Shown here piece after piece: positions 26,201 to 40,136 of a stretch of 64,000 nt of DNA. The notes below the pieces were generated by a model, which was not told the origin of the DNA, made no database searches, and saw only the letters and a program-made list of their open reading frames with translations. Source of the stretch: Primulina eburnea (lineage: Eukaryota > Streptophyta > Magnoliopsida > Lamiales > Gesneriaceae); NCBI RefSeq assembly GCF_022965805.1, contig NC_133116.1:5022001-5086000 (forward strand). Direction: 5' to 3'. Position 1 is the first letter of the stretch. Every line of letters starts with the position of its first letter. A program made the translations under genes and the position numbers.

Positions 26201-27031
26201 CAATCCCAGTTAACATCATGAAGAATCTTGACAGCCCTCTTCGTCGAAGGGAGAATCCTTAGGTTTTCAAAAATCCCCTGTTGCCCAAAAAGAAAAATCC
26301 CTGTTTAGAGAGTGAATATCCATTTATATACATTCCAATATTAATATCAGATTAATTGCTTTTTAGCAGTGCGTGATAGTAAAAAAATAAAAAGACTAAA
26401 TACCTCGATCACATTCAAAGTAGAGTTCAGCAGAGTGGGAAGTGCCCTTGATCCAGCAAATGCATCACCTTCTACTGAAAGATGCTCGAACCGAACTTCT
26501 ACTTTAGGAATGTCGATTCCCACCCTGATTAACAGTAAACCAGCACTTCAAAACTGAAGTTTGGAATTAAAGGAAAAAATAACTACATACCATCTTATTC
26601 GGGTAATAATTAACAGAGCCATAAAAGTTCAACAATTATTATCCCAACCTATCTGTTCGATCCCTTAGCCTGTGCAAAAACCTCTCATTATCTTCCACAG
26701 CTTTGAGAATGTATTCTGTGAGATGCTTTTTATCTTGAATTCCAAGATTAGCAAAATCTACCTCCTCACGGACAACTTTTCCATCATCCATCACTTGCTC
26801 TAGAATACCTTTTCTCACACGGTCGACCGTCGGTAGCCTCTCAATGGCAGCCCACATAAGCTCCTCATGATCGTCATGATCTCTCCCACTTCTTTGAAAG
26901 ACATCCTGCCCTGCTGCGGTAAATACTTCCCTAACACTAGCAGAAGCCCAACTTCTGGTGCTGACTGATGCGAAACTGATCCGCCTGCTGGTCGAATGTC
27001 GGCTTAGGGACCTTGCTGCTGCCAATGTCAT
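20237..27031 (-). CDS. Full-size PDR-type ABCG transporter, 20 exons, two +1 indels
   Basis: Exons (minus): 26649-27031, 26404-26524, 26188-26277, 25882-25966, 25500-25790, 25311-25401, 24309-25209, 24064-24224, 23826-23929, 23576-23741, 23392-23487, 22972-23108, 22406-22738, 21974-22264, 21796-21879, 21479-21612, 21184-21411, 20936-21107, 20610-20864, 20237-20510. The order is NBD1 (Walker A GPPGAGKT, signature [19 protein letters not shown]), TMD1, NBD2 ([34 protein letters not shown]), TMD2, ending LNFQRR: the reverse domain order of plant plasma-membrane PDR exporters, closest by eye to the PDR1/ABCG40 cluster. Substrate cannot be told. Exon 3 has an extra A near 26209 (GTTAACTGGG for GTTACTGGG) and exon 20 an extra T (20333-20336). 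As written, translation stops at the first codons of exon 5, after ~227 residues; without the two bases the frame gives 1464 residues. The start could also be 27085, 18 codons upstream. Confidence 0.9.
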
Positions 27032-27085
27032 CCGGAGCAAGAGCCATTTTTTTTTCAATGAAAAGTCACCCCCTTTGCTCTTCAA

Positions 27086-28460
27086 TTCCTAGTTCTACCT
27101 CTCCAAATCAAATCCCTACCCAATTCGCTGAAGCTGCAGAGAAATATCACCACAAATGAGCTTATCGGATCCATCAATTCATCAATATCAAAGACAAAAC
27201 TTTTCTCACTAAACTATTGGTTATCATATCATTTCTCTACGTTACAAGAAAAGCTTAAAACCTCAGCAACGTAAATGTCAAAGTTACTTCTGTGCCCATC
27301 AAGAAAAAAACAATCGAGCATCTTATTTACTGAACGCTCAAGCAAGGATAACACAAAAGTTCCAACAAAAAGACCACACACATGAATGATTGCTTTACAA
27401 AAAAGAACTTAAAACACATTTCTTGATTAAACAAATCCGCAGAAACCAATTTTTGAAGCATATCCCTCCAAAGGTAAAAGAACTTACATCACAAAAGGGA
27501 TGCATATTGGATGGAATTTGGCACAAATGCATGAAAAGATTCTATCAACGGTGCTATACTTTTTCTTTGCACAAGTGGGACACCAAGAATTTTAAAAAAT
27601 CCAAACACCCGGAAGTGGTTGCCAATGGAATTGGAGTACTCTGGGACAGCACCGTTTTTAAACTGATGGTATAGAATAAAGGCTACAAATGTTGACAATT
27701 GTTGGGATGGTACATGATTAATTTTGTCTACAAGTATATGGAATTATTGAATTCATTCCATGCTTTTACATTGTTTGTGTTGATTTATTATGTTATATGG
27801 GATAAACATAAGAGTCTTTGCCATTTGGCAAATTGTAACTTAATCCATTGAAATTAATTTAACATAGTTGAAATTTTCAATTACTCTCTACTCCAATTTG
27901 AAAATTTAAAATTTTACTAAGCTATCTTTAAATATTTTCTAAACATAAATAACTCAAAAAAATTTAGAAATTAATAATTCTTCTCTGTGCGTGTAAATTT
28001 AAAATTTATTATTATTTATTAATCATAGTGCACATGAAATAATAATTAAAAAATATCAAACAAATTCAAAATATGAAAATTTAAAACCAGAAAAATTATC
28101 AACAAAGAAATCAAAACAATCTAAAACATTAATAAATTTATCAACGAATCTAATGCATAATCAAATTCAGATTTTATCTTAAGATGAGTTGTCCATTTTC
28201 CAATTTAACCAAAGACCAGCAGATGTGAAATCTTCAAATGAATTTCATTTGGATAAAAAAAATAACTATATGTTTTTAAAATCCAAATCTGAACAAATCT
28301 TATCATCAAATTTGATGAGAGTTGGATATACTCATTGAAATCTCATAATATTCTAAACAAATCCGAATTCTTTTTTTTAATCACTTTGCCATATCCAAAA
28401 AATAGGATTTTGGACCTCCAAATCTCATGAAATCCTCCTAAATCCTTGTTGTCAAAAACA
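27086..28460. other. PDR upstream region and AT-rich intergenic DNA
   Basis: Probable 5' leader and promoter of the PDR gene (27086-27700) followed by AT-rich sequence. No coding similarity and no clear TATA box could be assigned. Confidence 0.4.
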
Positions 28461-28462
28461 AG

Positions 28463-28545
28463 ATTATTACTTTTTATTATGAATATCGGTAAGATTGACC
28501 TGTTCATAGATAAAGATTCGTACGATCGTCTTACAAAAGGACCAA
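28463..28545 (+). repeat. MITE tail fragment
   Basis: Begins in the second ATTACTTTTTATT block and continues through GAATATCGGTAAGATTGACC to a decayed right terminal repeat. Confidence 0.7.
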
Positions 28546-28837
28546 TCCTCAAAAATATATTTGGTAGTTGGAAAAATAATAATAATAAAGTAAAGATATG
28601 GACCATCTAGACGCTAAAAAAATACGAGACAACTACTTCGGAATACGACGTGGTGGACATCCACGTGTGAAAATGTGCATGCGATATGTATAGATTTTGC
28701 GTGGATTAGGCATATTTCAACACCCATTTTCAAAATACGGCTGTAATCATGGACAAAAGAATGCAGGCCCGTCATCATCATGGATGACATCTCTTTGAGA
28801 TTTAGAATTGATAGGGCAATTTTCATCGAATGAGTTT

Positions 28838-28965
28838 AATGTGAGACGGGTCAATTCTATTAATTTTTAACATAAAAAATAATATTTTTTCATGAATGAT
28901 CCAAATAAGATATTGTGTCACAAATACGACCCGTGAGATCGTCTACACAAGTTTTTGCCATTTTC
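28838..28965 (-). repeat. MITE copy, reverse orientation, partial
   Basis: Contains GTGAGACGGGTCAA, AATAATATTTTTTCATGAATGA and CGACCCGTGAGATCGTC, the left part of the family in reverse complement. Confidence 0.75.
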
Positions 28966-29413
28966 ATATGTTTGTATTTAGTTTTGGTTCCATTTTTTTA
29001 TGATTTATTTACATTTTGAATCGATTTTGAATGTAAATAGAAGATGAATACGATATACTACTTACGTCCACTTATAAAACTTCTGTTTTTTTTTTTCCAT
29101 TGTCTCAAATATATAGTCGAGTTTTTAAAATTTATTGATATATTTTTATCATTCTTAAGTATTAATTAAGTTTTTGAAAACGCACCACCATTTGTTTGAA
29201 TGGATTAAATATGGATAAAATAAAAAGTTTGTATGTAAATTTAGTATGTAATCAAGCATTTTGAATTAAGATGGAGAATATTGTTTTGAAAATATGTTAC
29301 GAGGAATCTGATAAAAAAAATTTAATTTATAATACATTATTTTAAAATAAGAATATTGTTAGTATCCAATGTAACTTTTTTTTTTTAAAAAAAAACATTT
29401 TGTATTTGATACA

Positions 29414-29515
29414 AGACAAAAACTTGTGTGAGACGGTCTCACGGGTCGTACTTTTGAGACGAATCTCTTATTTAGATCATCCATGAAAAAGTATTACTTT
29501 TATGCTAAAAGTATT
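29414..29515 (+). repeat. MITE head fragment
   Basis: Starts GACAAAAACTTGTGTGAGAC and ends within the second ATTACTTTT block, directly abutting the next copy. Confidence 0.8.
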
Positions 29516-30285
29516 GGCAAAAACTTGTGTGAGACGGTCTCACGGGTCGAATTTGTGAGACGGATCTCTTATTTGAGTCATCCATGAAAAGTATTATTTT
29601 TTATGCTTAGAGTATTACTTTTATTGTGAATATGAGTAGTATTTGTGATACTCTTGTCCTACGTCTGAAAAATTAAAGATGTAAAATGAGTTTATAAAAA
29701 GCTACAATGGACTTCTATAGCAACTTGGGTTAATCATTTTTGTAAAGCGAGGACGAATACAAAGTAGTTGCTATAAGGGCCCATTGTGCAGTCGCGCAGG
29801 CGGGCCTAGGCTCGGGGCGTGACAGAATGGTATCAGAGCCGGTCACCGGCATGGAACACCGAGAAATAAGTGCTATGCGGGGCAAAGTGCTATGTGCATA
29901 GGAGCCACCTCTTGAACCTGTCGGGGCAAAGTGCTACATGACGGGAGCCACCTCTTGAACCTGTAGGAGCCACCTCTCGATTCTCGGTGCTGGTGGATCG
30001 AGTGGTCGGGCCGCGACGGAGACGTCGCGTTCTAAAGGAGGGGTGATTGTGATACTCTTGTCTCACGTCTGAAAAATTAAAGATTTAAAATGAGTTTATA
30101 AAGGGCTACAATGGACTTCTATAGCAACTTAGGTTAATCACTTTCGTAAAGCGAGGACGAATACGAAATAGTTGCTATAGGGGCCCATTGTGCAGTCACG
30201 CAGGCGCGGGCCTAGGCTTGGGGCGTGACAGTATTGAACCGTCTAGTATCCGTGAGACGGTCTCACAAGAGACTCACTCAAAAAT
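29516..30285 (+). repeat. MITE copy interrupted by a TRIM
   Basis: Left part 29516-29643 and right part 30231-30285 join into one standard MITE once the TRIM (29644-30230) and one copy of the 5 bp duplication GTATT are removed. This fixes the relative order of insertion. Confidence 0.9.
29644..30230 (+). mobile_element. TRIM (terminal-repeat retrotransposon in miniature), complete
   Basis: A 587 bp element with two direct LTRs (29644-29824, 181 bp; 30048-30230, 183 bp), each beginning TGTGATACTCTTG and ending GGGGCGTGACA. The primer binding site for initiator tRNA-Met (TGGTATCAGAGCC, 29828-29840) follows the 5' LTR after three bases, and a purine tract (AAAGGAGGGG, 30034-30043) precedes the 3' LTR. 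The 223 bp interior has no coding capacity and includes a repeated GCCACCTCT / GGGGCAAAGTGCTA motif. It is flanked by perfect GTATT target-site duplications (29639-29643, 30231-30235). Mobilisation would need proteins from an autonomous element. Confidence 0.93.
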
Positions 30286-30378
30286 ATTACTTTTTGCTGT
30301 AAATATCGATATGATTGACCCGTCTTACATATTAAAATCCATTTATAAGATGGTCTCACATGAGACTCACTCTTGATA
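30286..30378 (+). repeat. MITE tail fragment
   Basis: Runs from AATATTACTTTTTGCTG to GGTCTCACATGAGACTC, immediately after the split copy. Confidence 0.75.
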
Positions 30379-30499
30379 CAAACCTCAACCCACTCGCTCT
30401 AGCCAAAAGTATATCACATCTGTTTCTTGGGATGTGGTGTACGTTGTTTTAAAATATTTTTTTTTGTGTTTAAATTAATATATATTATATATATTATGT

Positions 30500-30522
30500 G
30501 TATATATATATATATATATATG
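30500..30522. repeat. (TA)n microsatellite
   Basis: Short uninterrupted TA run within AT-rich DNA. Confidence 0.8.
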
Positions 30523-30715
30523 TATTATTTTACTATAAGATTTTGATTTAATAAATTTATATGTTTTATAATAATTTGTTGAGGGGGTATATGATCGTTT
30601 GAATTTGAAAGTAGAGATAGTTTGATGTTTTGCTAAGTTTACGATAAAATAATGTTGTTTAAATATTTAATATTAAATAAAATTATGGTATGTTTGGTAT
30701 TAAACAAATAAAGAA

Positions 30716-30902
30716 AGGAGTGGGTCACATGTGAGACCGTCTCACGGATCATAATCTGTGAGACGGATCAACCCTACCCATATTCACACTAAAAAGTGAT
30801 ACTCTTAGCATAAAAAGTAATATTTTTTAATGGATGACCCAAATAAGAGATACGTCTCACAAATACGACCCGTGAGACCGTCTCACACAAGTTTTTGTCC
30901 TA
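30716..30902 (-). repeat. Full-length MITE, reverse orientation
   Basis: Best-preserved copy in the window. Ends are inverted repeats of ~40 bp: GTGAGACCGTCTCACGGATC on the left and GACCCGTGAGACCGTCTCAC on the right, around a centre with two AAAAAGT(A/G)ATACT blocks. Confidence 0.85.
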
Positions 30903-31190
30903 AAGAAATTTCGATATTGACATCAATATGAAATTTATAAAATTTCGAACAAATTTCCTATAATATAATATATGTTTCATTATTATTATTAGCCTTTTAG
31001 GTATAGTTTTTCTGTATTGCACAAATATTTTTTTTTATTTCTGTATAAACAATATTATATTGATATCGAAATTTTCGATATGAAATTTATATTATATCGA
31101 ATTTTCATTACGGTATCGACGAATTATTTTATTATACCCAAATTTTCGCTATGATAAAAACGAAAATTTTCGGCACACACCAAACTGTAT
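30903..31190. repeat. AT-rich palindromic repeat, same family as 14770-15170
   Basis: Shares TTTCGATATTG, GAAATTTTCGATATGAAATT and CGAAAATTTTCGG words with the earlier copy, in both orientations. Confidence 0.45.
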
Positions 31191-31481
31191 CCTAAAAATA
31201 TATATTATATGTCATCCAGTGACTTAACAATATTGCAGTTGTCGATAAATATTTTGAACCGATACAAAATAGTATAGCTAACATATGTTATATTCAGATA
31301 AACAAACTAATGGGTTGGAAGTACAAGAAGTAAGAAGGAACATTCCAGTCTTCCTCTTCAGGTTTAGGTGTGATTTCGAATCTATCATAAGCCCACGCGA
31401 AGCTCTTAATAAACGATGCTCCACGAAACATGCAATGTATGCATCCCTCGATGAACTTGTTAAAATTTTGCAGCCTGCCCT

Positions 31482-34400
31482 CTAGCTCATTTTCCTTGAA
31501 GACTACACGAGGTAACGGGATGTGAATGGTTAAGTAACTGCATCGAGCGTGCTCGTTGGTTTTTGAAGAGAATGAGTCGTGAACTTACTAGCATTTGATG
31601 ATCGCCCATAATCTCTTCGATTAATTCTGTTACAGGTTTGTCAGCACTATTTGGAACAAGAGCAGCAAAGACAGGAGGTTCTAAACCTGCACAGAATCAA
31701 GTAATGAATTAAACGAAGCAGCCCTTTCTGTCGAATTGCTTAAGTTCACTCCTGCCAAAAAAAATGCAATCTCACAGAATTTGAGTGAATCTAATTTCAA
31801 ATGGAGATGGCAACCTCAGATGGCAGACGGATTAATCCTAAGATTATTCAGATATATGCTGAGCTCTCATTCGTCTCTAGTTGAATTTGCCATTTTCCCT
31901 TTCGGGCATACCAAAGTAACATTTAATATTCTAAAATGGCAAATTTCTTCTCAAAACCTCCATCTTATGTAGAAGTAATATTGTCACACAACCTACGAAC
32001 AACCAGTATTTTTATTGGCAATAACTCATTGACTTTTGATTTGAAGTATATTATGAGAGAAAGTCTAATGCTTGAATGGTCTCGATTGCATGAAAATTTT
32101 CGAAAAACCTTTTTTTGGTTTCTGACCAAGACAAAAACAAGAAGCAAGCGAAGAAAAGCCTTCTTTTTATGCTTGAACAAAAAAAATCACTGAAAAATTG
32201 ATTACCACATTCAGGAAAGGCGTCAATAAACATCATCATCTCCTCCCCAGTAAGACCTGATAGGAAGCAAATCCGTGGCAGTGACGCTGCAACCTGCACC
32301 ATTTTAAGCAGAATTTTAACATCACCATCATAATCAAGAGCATACATCTCTTAAAGCACATCAAGCAAAAGAATAACAGAGAAGGCAAGGTAACATTGTT
32401 CAGTGACTAGATCAAGTTCTACCAGGATAATTTTCTAATCATTGAATGGAAAGAGTTCTCCCTAAACAACAAGATCCAAGGCAGGAGCTTACAAAGTAAA
32501 GCAAGCAAAATATAGAAACCACACACATATTTTCCATTTTTCCTACCTAGTTAATCAACTTTTATTTTGTGTATTTACGTCGTCAAAACCATCATTCATA
32601 AAGTGAAAATCACAGTACGAAGATTCACTCTCAAGAATGAGGTGAATTGCTATTTGTTATGAGCTAACTTTTCCAATTCGTGCTGCTCTAGTCATATATG
32701 AAAAAAAGAAAATACAAGGTAGTTTCAGATGTATAACCATAGATGCTTTCAGATTTGATTGTTCAGTATTCACAGCTTGCCACAACGAAAGATTAAGCAT
32801 GTCTTCAGTACAAAAGATAATCTGCATCAAAAAATAAACCACCGTATTTTAAGCTAATGTACCACTGGTGATAACGTTACTAACTACAAAAATGCAGTGC
32901 GGACAATTACCTTGAGAAACTCGCCATCCAACTCTTTCAGAAGTTGTTTTATCTGCAAAAACATATAACGTCAAAAGCTATGACATTCATAATTAAGAAA
33001 ACCGGATCACCCTATTTTACCTAAATGAAAGCTCGTGTGGTTACTGATTTGAAGATAACAACACTATCCTGCCTAGGAAGAAAACAAGATTCCAACCATA
33101 ACAACTATCATTTGTGAAAAATCGTAATCTTCAAGACACAACGCAAAGAAAATGAAGAACCACGTTATGCTATGAGTTCCTACCATAAGTGATGCTAGAG
33201 ATTCAAAACACAAGAAAGCTAAATCAGATTCAACGTGGCAAAAAACACCTTGAACTGAGTTCAAGTCACCGGAATAAGAAGTCCCCTCAGTATTCAAACT
33301 GAAACTTGTGAATTCTCTATGGACCATAAGCCAAGTTACTTATATAGGAAACAAATACAAGCTGACTACCAAAACAAGACCTTAACATAAGATGATGTTC
33401 AGCCTGTATAAAACAAAACTAATCGACACTCAAAGATGGTCCTAAAAGAAGTTCAATTAATGTAAAACAACTTATCAATAGCTTAAAATATCTAAACCTA
33501 AGCATCTTTAGGACCATTTGTTGGGAAACTTGGCCCACTGCTTAAATAGAATCACAGCCCATGGCTTAATTAATTTGATCTTCAACTTTATTAGAGGTAT
33601 CAAACTTTTTTGGTCCTCCAAGCTTTGAACTCCGGATCCAGCACAATTCTGGCGTTCTCAAAGCTTCAACTCTTGTCATTGGACCTCCCAATAAGCCTAG
33701 ATGATAGTATATGACAGTTGAAAAGAAATTTGGATGGAATATGTCTCTTAGTATTACTATTGAGGCTACAAAAAGACACTGAGCGGTGAGAAACAGATAA
33801 AGGAATAATATAAAGAAATTTGGCTTTGTACAATCTGCAGATGCAAGAAGAATGTGAGTCTAAAAGATTAGAATACAAAGGAGAAGATAAATGCGAGATA
33901 TATTACCTCCGCCGAATCTTCCATCTGAAACCCCAGTAACAACAAAGCCTGAAAATTGCATAAATGTGAAACTTCGTTTTCATCTGTTAAAATGTCAGAG
34001 TTTAAAATGTGCCTGTTTCACATCTGCATTTGGTTCACACGTTTGGCTGGACTGACGAGAATGTACGACATGTTAAGCATGTGTTATGTATTTGCAAGGT
34101 CAGTTGCTATAATTAAAATTACAATATCATCAGAGCCAAGCCAACCACAAAAACTTAATAACGAAGATCATCAACAATATCAAAGTTAAACATGAAAAAA
34201 TCTGAGGACTGCCAAATTATCACAGTCTATAATGAATAGAGGACGAAGAGAGATTATCACACGTACAAGGCCTGGAAAGCAACATGGGCATGTTCCCAAG
34301 TTAGAAATTAGTTTGAGAGCACGAAGCCTCTTCGTAACGTAACATCAAAAGTACATAAATTTCTTCACAAATCAATAACTAGCCGGAAGCGTAGATCATT

Positions 34401-35478
34401 TTGACAAACAAAATTCCAGCATGTCGATCTAAAGTGTGACCAGGTATGATGCCCAAATGCGATAAAATGGACCAGAACTTACAGGTGGACCGTATTTTTC
34501 ATCCTCAGCATTTAAGGGAACAAACTTGGAATCCTCTATCAACTCCGTGGGAAGATCTGTGATATGACGAAGAGAACAAATTCCGGATCAAAATTTTGTG
34601 ATAAAGAGTACTAAATTCAAGTGATGGTAGATGAAAATAATTTTCCACATCAAAGGTTTTGGAAATTACAGAATATACAAGGAAGAATCCAATGTTCTGC
34701 ATCATTGCATGTTAAGTATATCACAATATATATCCCTAATTAACATTATAATTAGTTAACTGTCGATGGAATTTATCTTATTAAATTAGTGATAAAGTTT
34801 TTCTTTATATACTGGACAATGATAATTTTTAAACTTAAGTTGAAGTTAGTGAAATGAGTTAGCTCAAGCTCTAGCTCCAGCTCAAACATTTTACATGAGT
34901 TTGGGCCAAAAAAATTCGTACCGATTAGTTTATTTTCAGAAGGCATTTGTTATCGTTAGAACATTTCAGTTCAAAGTCATTACATTAAAACGAAAAAAAA
35001 AAAAAACATAATATAGAAGGATTACGTCAGGAATCTCTTATGCACGCATACTACAGAATTGTGGTCCTTGTTCTTGATGCAGCAGCCATGTAAGTCCAAC
35101 AGTCGGACATGAAAGAAAAGAAGAAGATATTTCTGAACCTTCAAACCCACATCATTCAAAAAGGCAAACGAATGACAATATTCAAGAATCACGTCAAATT
35201 CATTATTTCAACAAGAACAAAGTCACAAATTTAATAGGCCCACAAGATCAAGAACGCCAACAATACAAAAAAAAACCTGAAGAAGCAAGTGTAGATAATT
35301 TAAAGAAAGGACCTTGAGAAGATGCTCTTGAGATTCTGTGCTTAAGCTTGGGGCTGAACTGAGAAGCCCGTGAAGAAGAAGAAGAAGGCGCGACATGCGA
35401 GTTTGTAGATAATGGCAGTGCATTAGTTTTACGGGGAAAGTAGAAATGAGAATTTTGGTTGCAGATTAAAGAAGCCAT
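31482..35478 (-). CDS. Predicted plastid protein with DUF3783-like region, 8 exons
   Basis: Exons (minus): 35313-35478, 34483-34556, 33907-33948, 32911-32952, 32738-32821, 32206-32293, 31589-31686, 31482-31502; all GT-AG and frame-consistent, 204 residues. Residues 1-55 are Ser/Asn-rich with few acidic residues, a typical chloroplast transit peptide. The mature part has a short conserved block KYGPPALLLLGF, then LPRICFLSGLTGEEMMMF (about 140-157) and GLEPPVFAALVP followed by a Glu-rich helix. The last two blocks resemble DUF3783, a small domain of unknown function in bacteria and plastids; I assign this from memory of the pattern. No catalytic residues are evident. The final exon codes only six residues (SSRKMS), so the C-terminus is the least certain part. 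Function unknown. Confidence 0.75.
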
Positions 35479-36340
35479 CGGCGTAGTCCACTCTCATCCT
35501 GAGCTCCATCTATTTATTTATTTATTTCGAAAAACAAAATTGACAAATATTATTATTTTTCATTAATTCAATAAAAAACCTAATAATAATATAAGAAAAT
35601 AGTAATAAATCGAAGGAAATGAATTAATAATAATAGTAGTAGTAGTGTTAAATTTCTAAAATTAACAACAATTATAAATAATAATATTATTATTATTACC
35701 AAAATCAAGGGAGAAAGTTTCAATTAAAATTCAAAATCTAAAATCAAATAAATTGAATTAGAATCGATTATTTAGGTTTGGCAAAAAAGAACTAATTCAT
35801 ATTCGTTTATGCATAAAATTATTTCAATTTTAAAGCCTTGGAGGGACAATTGTCACAACTTTGACATAACTTTAGATGTTCCATATATTTTGAATCATCA
35901 ACAAATGCATACAACACATTTGAATTAGCAATACATTTGGTTTAAGAAATTTGAAATATATTTAAATCTATTATTTTAAATTCATTCGATTTGTTTCGAC
36001 GTATTTAATCTATCTAAATTCCAAATCAGTATCAATAATTATGATGAATTTCAGATAATTTTACGAGTGAGTTTCATTTGAATTCTAAAGGTGAAATCCT
36101 TGATCGAAAGAAATCTTTCATCATAAATTAAATCATTCCATTCCAACACAATCTAAAAGTTAAAAATATAAATATGGGAAAAAAAATGATAAAACCCTTT
36201 TTGTGATGAATGTTGAAGACAAGAAACAAGATCAATATTCTCCTTCTCTACAAGAAAACTAAATTCAGCCATCATTCAACAAGGGATATATTTTCCAAAT
36301 GAGAGGGAAAATGTCAGAAAACAGGATGTTTAAAAATAGA
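35479..36340. other. Intergenic between two minus-strand genes
   Basis: Promoter/leader of the DUF3783-like gene (with TATTTATTTATTTATTTC at about 35511) and the 3' region of the thioredoxin gene. AT-rich, no coding similarity. Confidence 0.4.
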
Positions 36341-38305
<1,965 letters not shown>

Positions 38306-38432
38306 TTAAAAAATGAGCTTTGTTTTGAAAAGCGTCGCTTTGAACATCTGAAGCTGCTGCTTTTTTATTTTTGTGTGTTTTTTTAAATTTTTTTATATTA
38401 AAAAAACATATCCATTTGTTTAATTTATTTTA

Positions 38433-38613
38433 GGCAAAAACTTGTGTGCGACGGTTTCACGGGTCGTATTTATGAGACAGGGTCTCTAATTTGAGTCATC
38501 CATGAAAAAATATTATTTTTATGCTAAAGTATTATTTTTTATTGTGAATATTGGTATGGTTGACCCGTCTCACATATTAGGCTCCGTTAGACGATCTCAC
38601 ATGAGACCACTAT
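38433..38613 (+). repeat. MITE, nearly full length
   Basis: Left end ACTTGTGTGCGACGGTTTCAC, right end AGACGATCTCACATGAGACC, both ATTATTTTT/ATTACTTTT blocks present. Confidence 0.85.
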
Positions 38614-38623
38614 TTATTTTATG

Positions 38624-38808
38624 GCAAAAACTTGTGTGGGACGGTCTCACGGGTCATATTTGTGAGACGAATCTCTTATTTGGATCACCTATGAAAAAGT
38701 ATTACTTTTTATACTAAGATTATTAATTTTTATTGTGAATATGGGTAGGATTGATCTGTCTCATAATTATAATCCATGAGACGGTCTCACATGAGACCAC
38801 TCTTATTT
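38624..38808 (+). repeat. MITE, full length, tandem to the previous
   Basis: Left end ACTTGTGTGGGACGGTCTCAC, right end GAGACGGTCTCACATGAGACC. Starts ten bases after the preceding copy in the same orientation. Confidence 0.88.
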
Positions 38809-39020
38809 TATAACAGATTTCAAATTAAATTAAAATATAAAACTCATTTATAATAATCTATTTAATCCTGTTTACTTGATTTATTAATGAATCGACATTT
38901 TAAATCAATGTTTAAATAATTATTTCAATATATTAAAAATAAACAACTTGATTCAATTCAATTAATAATTAACTCATTTTATCTTAATTAAATAATCTCG
39001 TCCGAATATTCGAATATTAG

Positions 39021-40136
39021 TATTAACCATAAGTAGTTATTTAGTTATTAGATGGTTAGTTAGGATAATTGAGGGATATAAAACCTCTCTGTACAAGAAC
39101 TCTTTTCTTAAGTTTTGATCAATACACAATCCGGCAGGGTTCTCTGCATTCAGGAAATTATCTCGCAATATGGTATCAGAGCCCAGGTTCCACCGTTATG
39201 TGTTGAATTGCCCACAAAACGTTGGACCTTGTAAACTTCACGCTCCAATGGAACCTCGCCTTCGTCTCAACAACACTGATGGTGAACCATTGGCAGACAT
39301 TTCCCAGTATCGAAGTCTCATTGGACGTCTTCTATATCTAACTTTGTCTCGTCCGGACATTGTGTTTGCAGTCCACAAGCTCAGCCAATTCGTGTCTAAG
39401 CCACTCACACCTCATTTGCAAGCTATACATCATCTGTTACGCTACCTCAAGTCAACACTGGGTCAGGGCATCTTCTTCTCGGCCTCATCGCCCACTCACT
39501 TGCGCGCCTTCTCTGATGCCGATTGGGCATCATGTCAAGATACCAGGAAATCTGTCACAGGCTTCTGCATCTTTCTTGGCGATGCTTTGATCTCCTGGAA
39601 AGCCAAGAAACAAGCCACAATTTCCAGGTCGTCCACTGAAGCTGAATATCGAGCATTGGCTAGCACCACTAGTGAAATCATTTGGCTCATTCAATTGCTT
39701 CGAGACTTTCACATCTCTCCGCCTTCACCGGCCACCTTGTTTTGCGATAGTCAATCGGCCATTCATATCGCTCATAACCCCGTATTCCATGAACGAACCA
39801 AGCACATAGAGATTGACTGCCATTTTGTTCGCACAAGAATTCTTGATGGTTCCATTAAGCTGCTCCCCATTCGATCGGAATCTCAACTCGCAGACATGTT
39901 TACAAAGCCATTGGCTTCCACTACTTTATCCCATTTACTCTCCAAGATGTCTATCAAAAACATCTATAGTACATCTTGAGGGGGGATATTAACCATAAGT
40001 AGTTATTTAGTTATTAGATGGTTAGTTAGGATAATTGAGGGATATAAAACCTCTCTGTACAAGAACTCTTTTCTTAAGTTTTGATCAATACACAATCCGG
40101 CAGGGTTCTCTGCATTCAGGAAATTATCTCGCAATA
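39021..40136 (+). mobile_element. Ty1/copia deletion derivative with identical LTRs
   Basis: Two 150 bp direct repeats (39021-39170 and 39987-40136) look identical by eye and start TATTAACC and end CGCAATA, so the termini are TA..TA instead of TG..CA. A tRNA-Met primer site TGGTATCAGAGCC (39171-39183) abuts the first and a purine tract GAGGGGGGA (39978-39986) the second. Perfect 5 bp target duplications ATTAG flank it (39016-39020, 40137-40141). The 816 bp interior lacks gag, protease, integrase and most of the reverse transcriptase. It is a young, non-autonomous element produced by an internal deletion that joined the primer-site region to the end of pol. Confidence 0.93.
39170..39979 (+). 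pseudogene. Copia pol C-terminal fragment (RT end and RNase H), uninterrupted
   Basis: A 269-codon open frame covers the end of the reverse transcriptase (YRSLIGRLLYLTLSRPDI) and the RNase H region (SDADWASCQDTRKSVTG, STEAEYRALA, LFCDSQSAIHIAHN). The ATG at 39170 is formed across the LTR/primer-site junction (last A of the LTR plus TG), so it is probably not a natural start: the real polyprotein start was lost in the deletion. The RNase H catalytic acidic residues are present in sequence, but no other enzymatic domain remains. Confidence 0.9.

Noticed and set aside
31285..31481. Protein-like minus-strand frame just after the DUF3783-like gene (with an EEDWNV segment), and a plus-strand frame over it
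   Set aside because: Exon 8 enters in a different phase and stops at 31482; no splice form I could build reads into this frame. Treated as 3' untranslated sequence.
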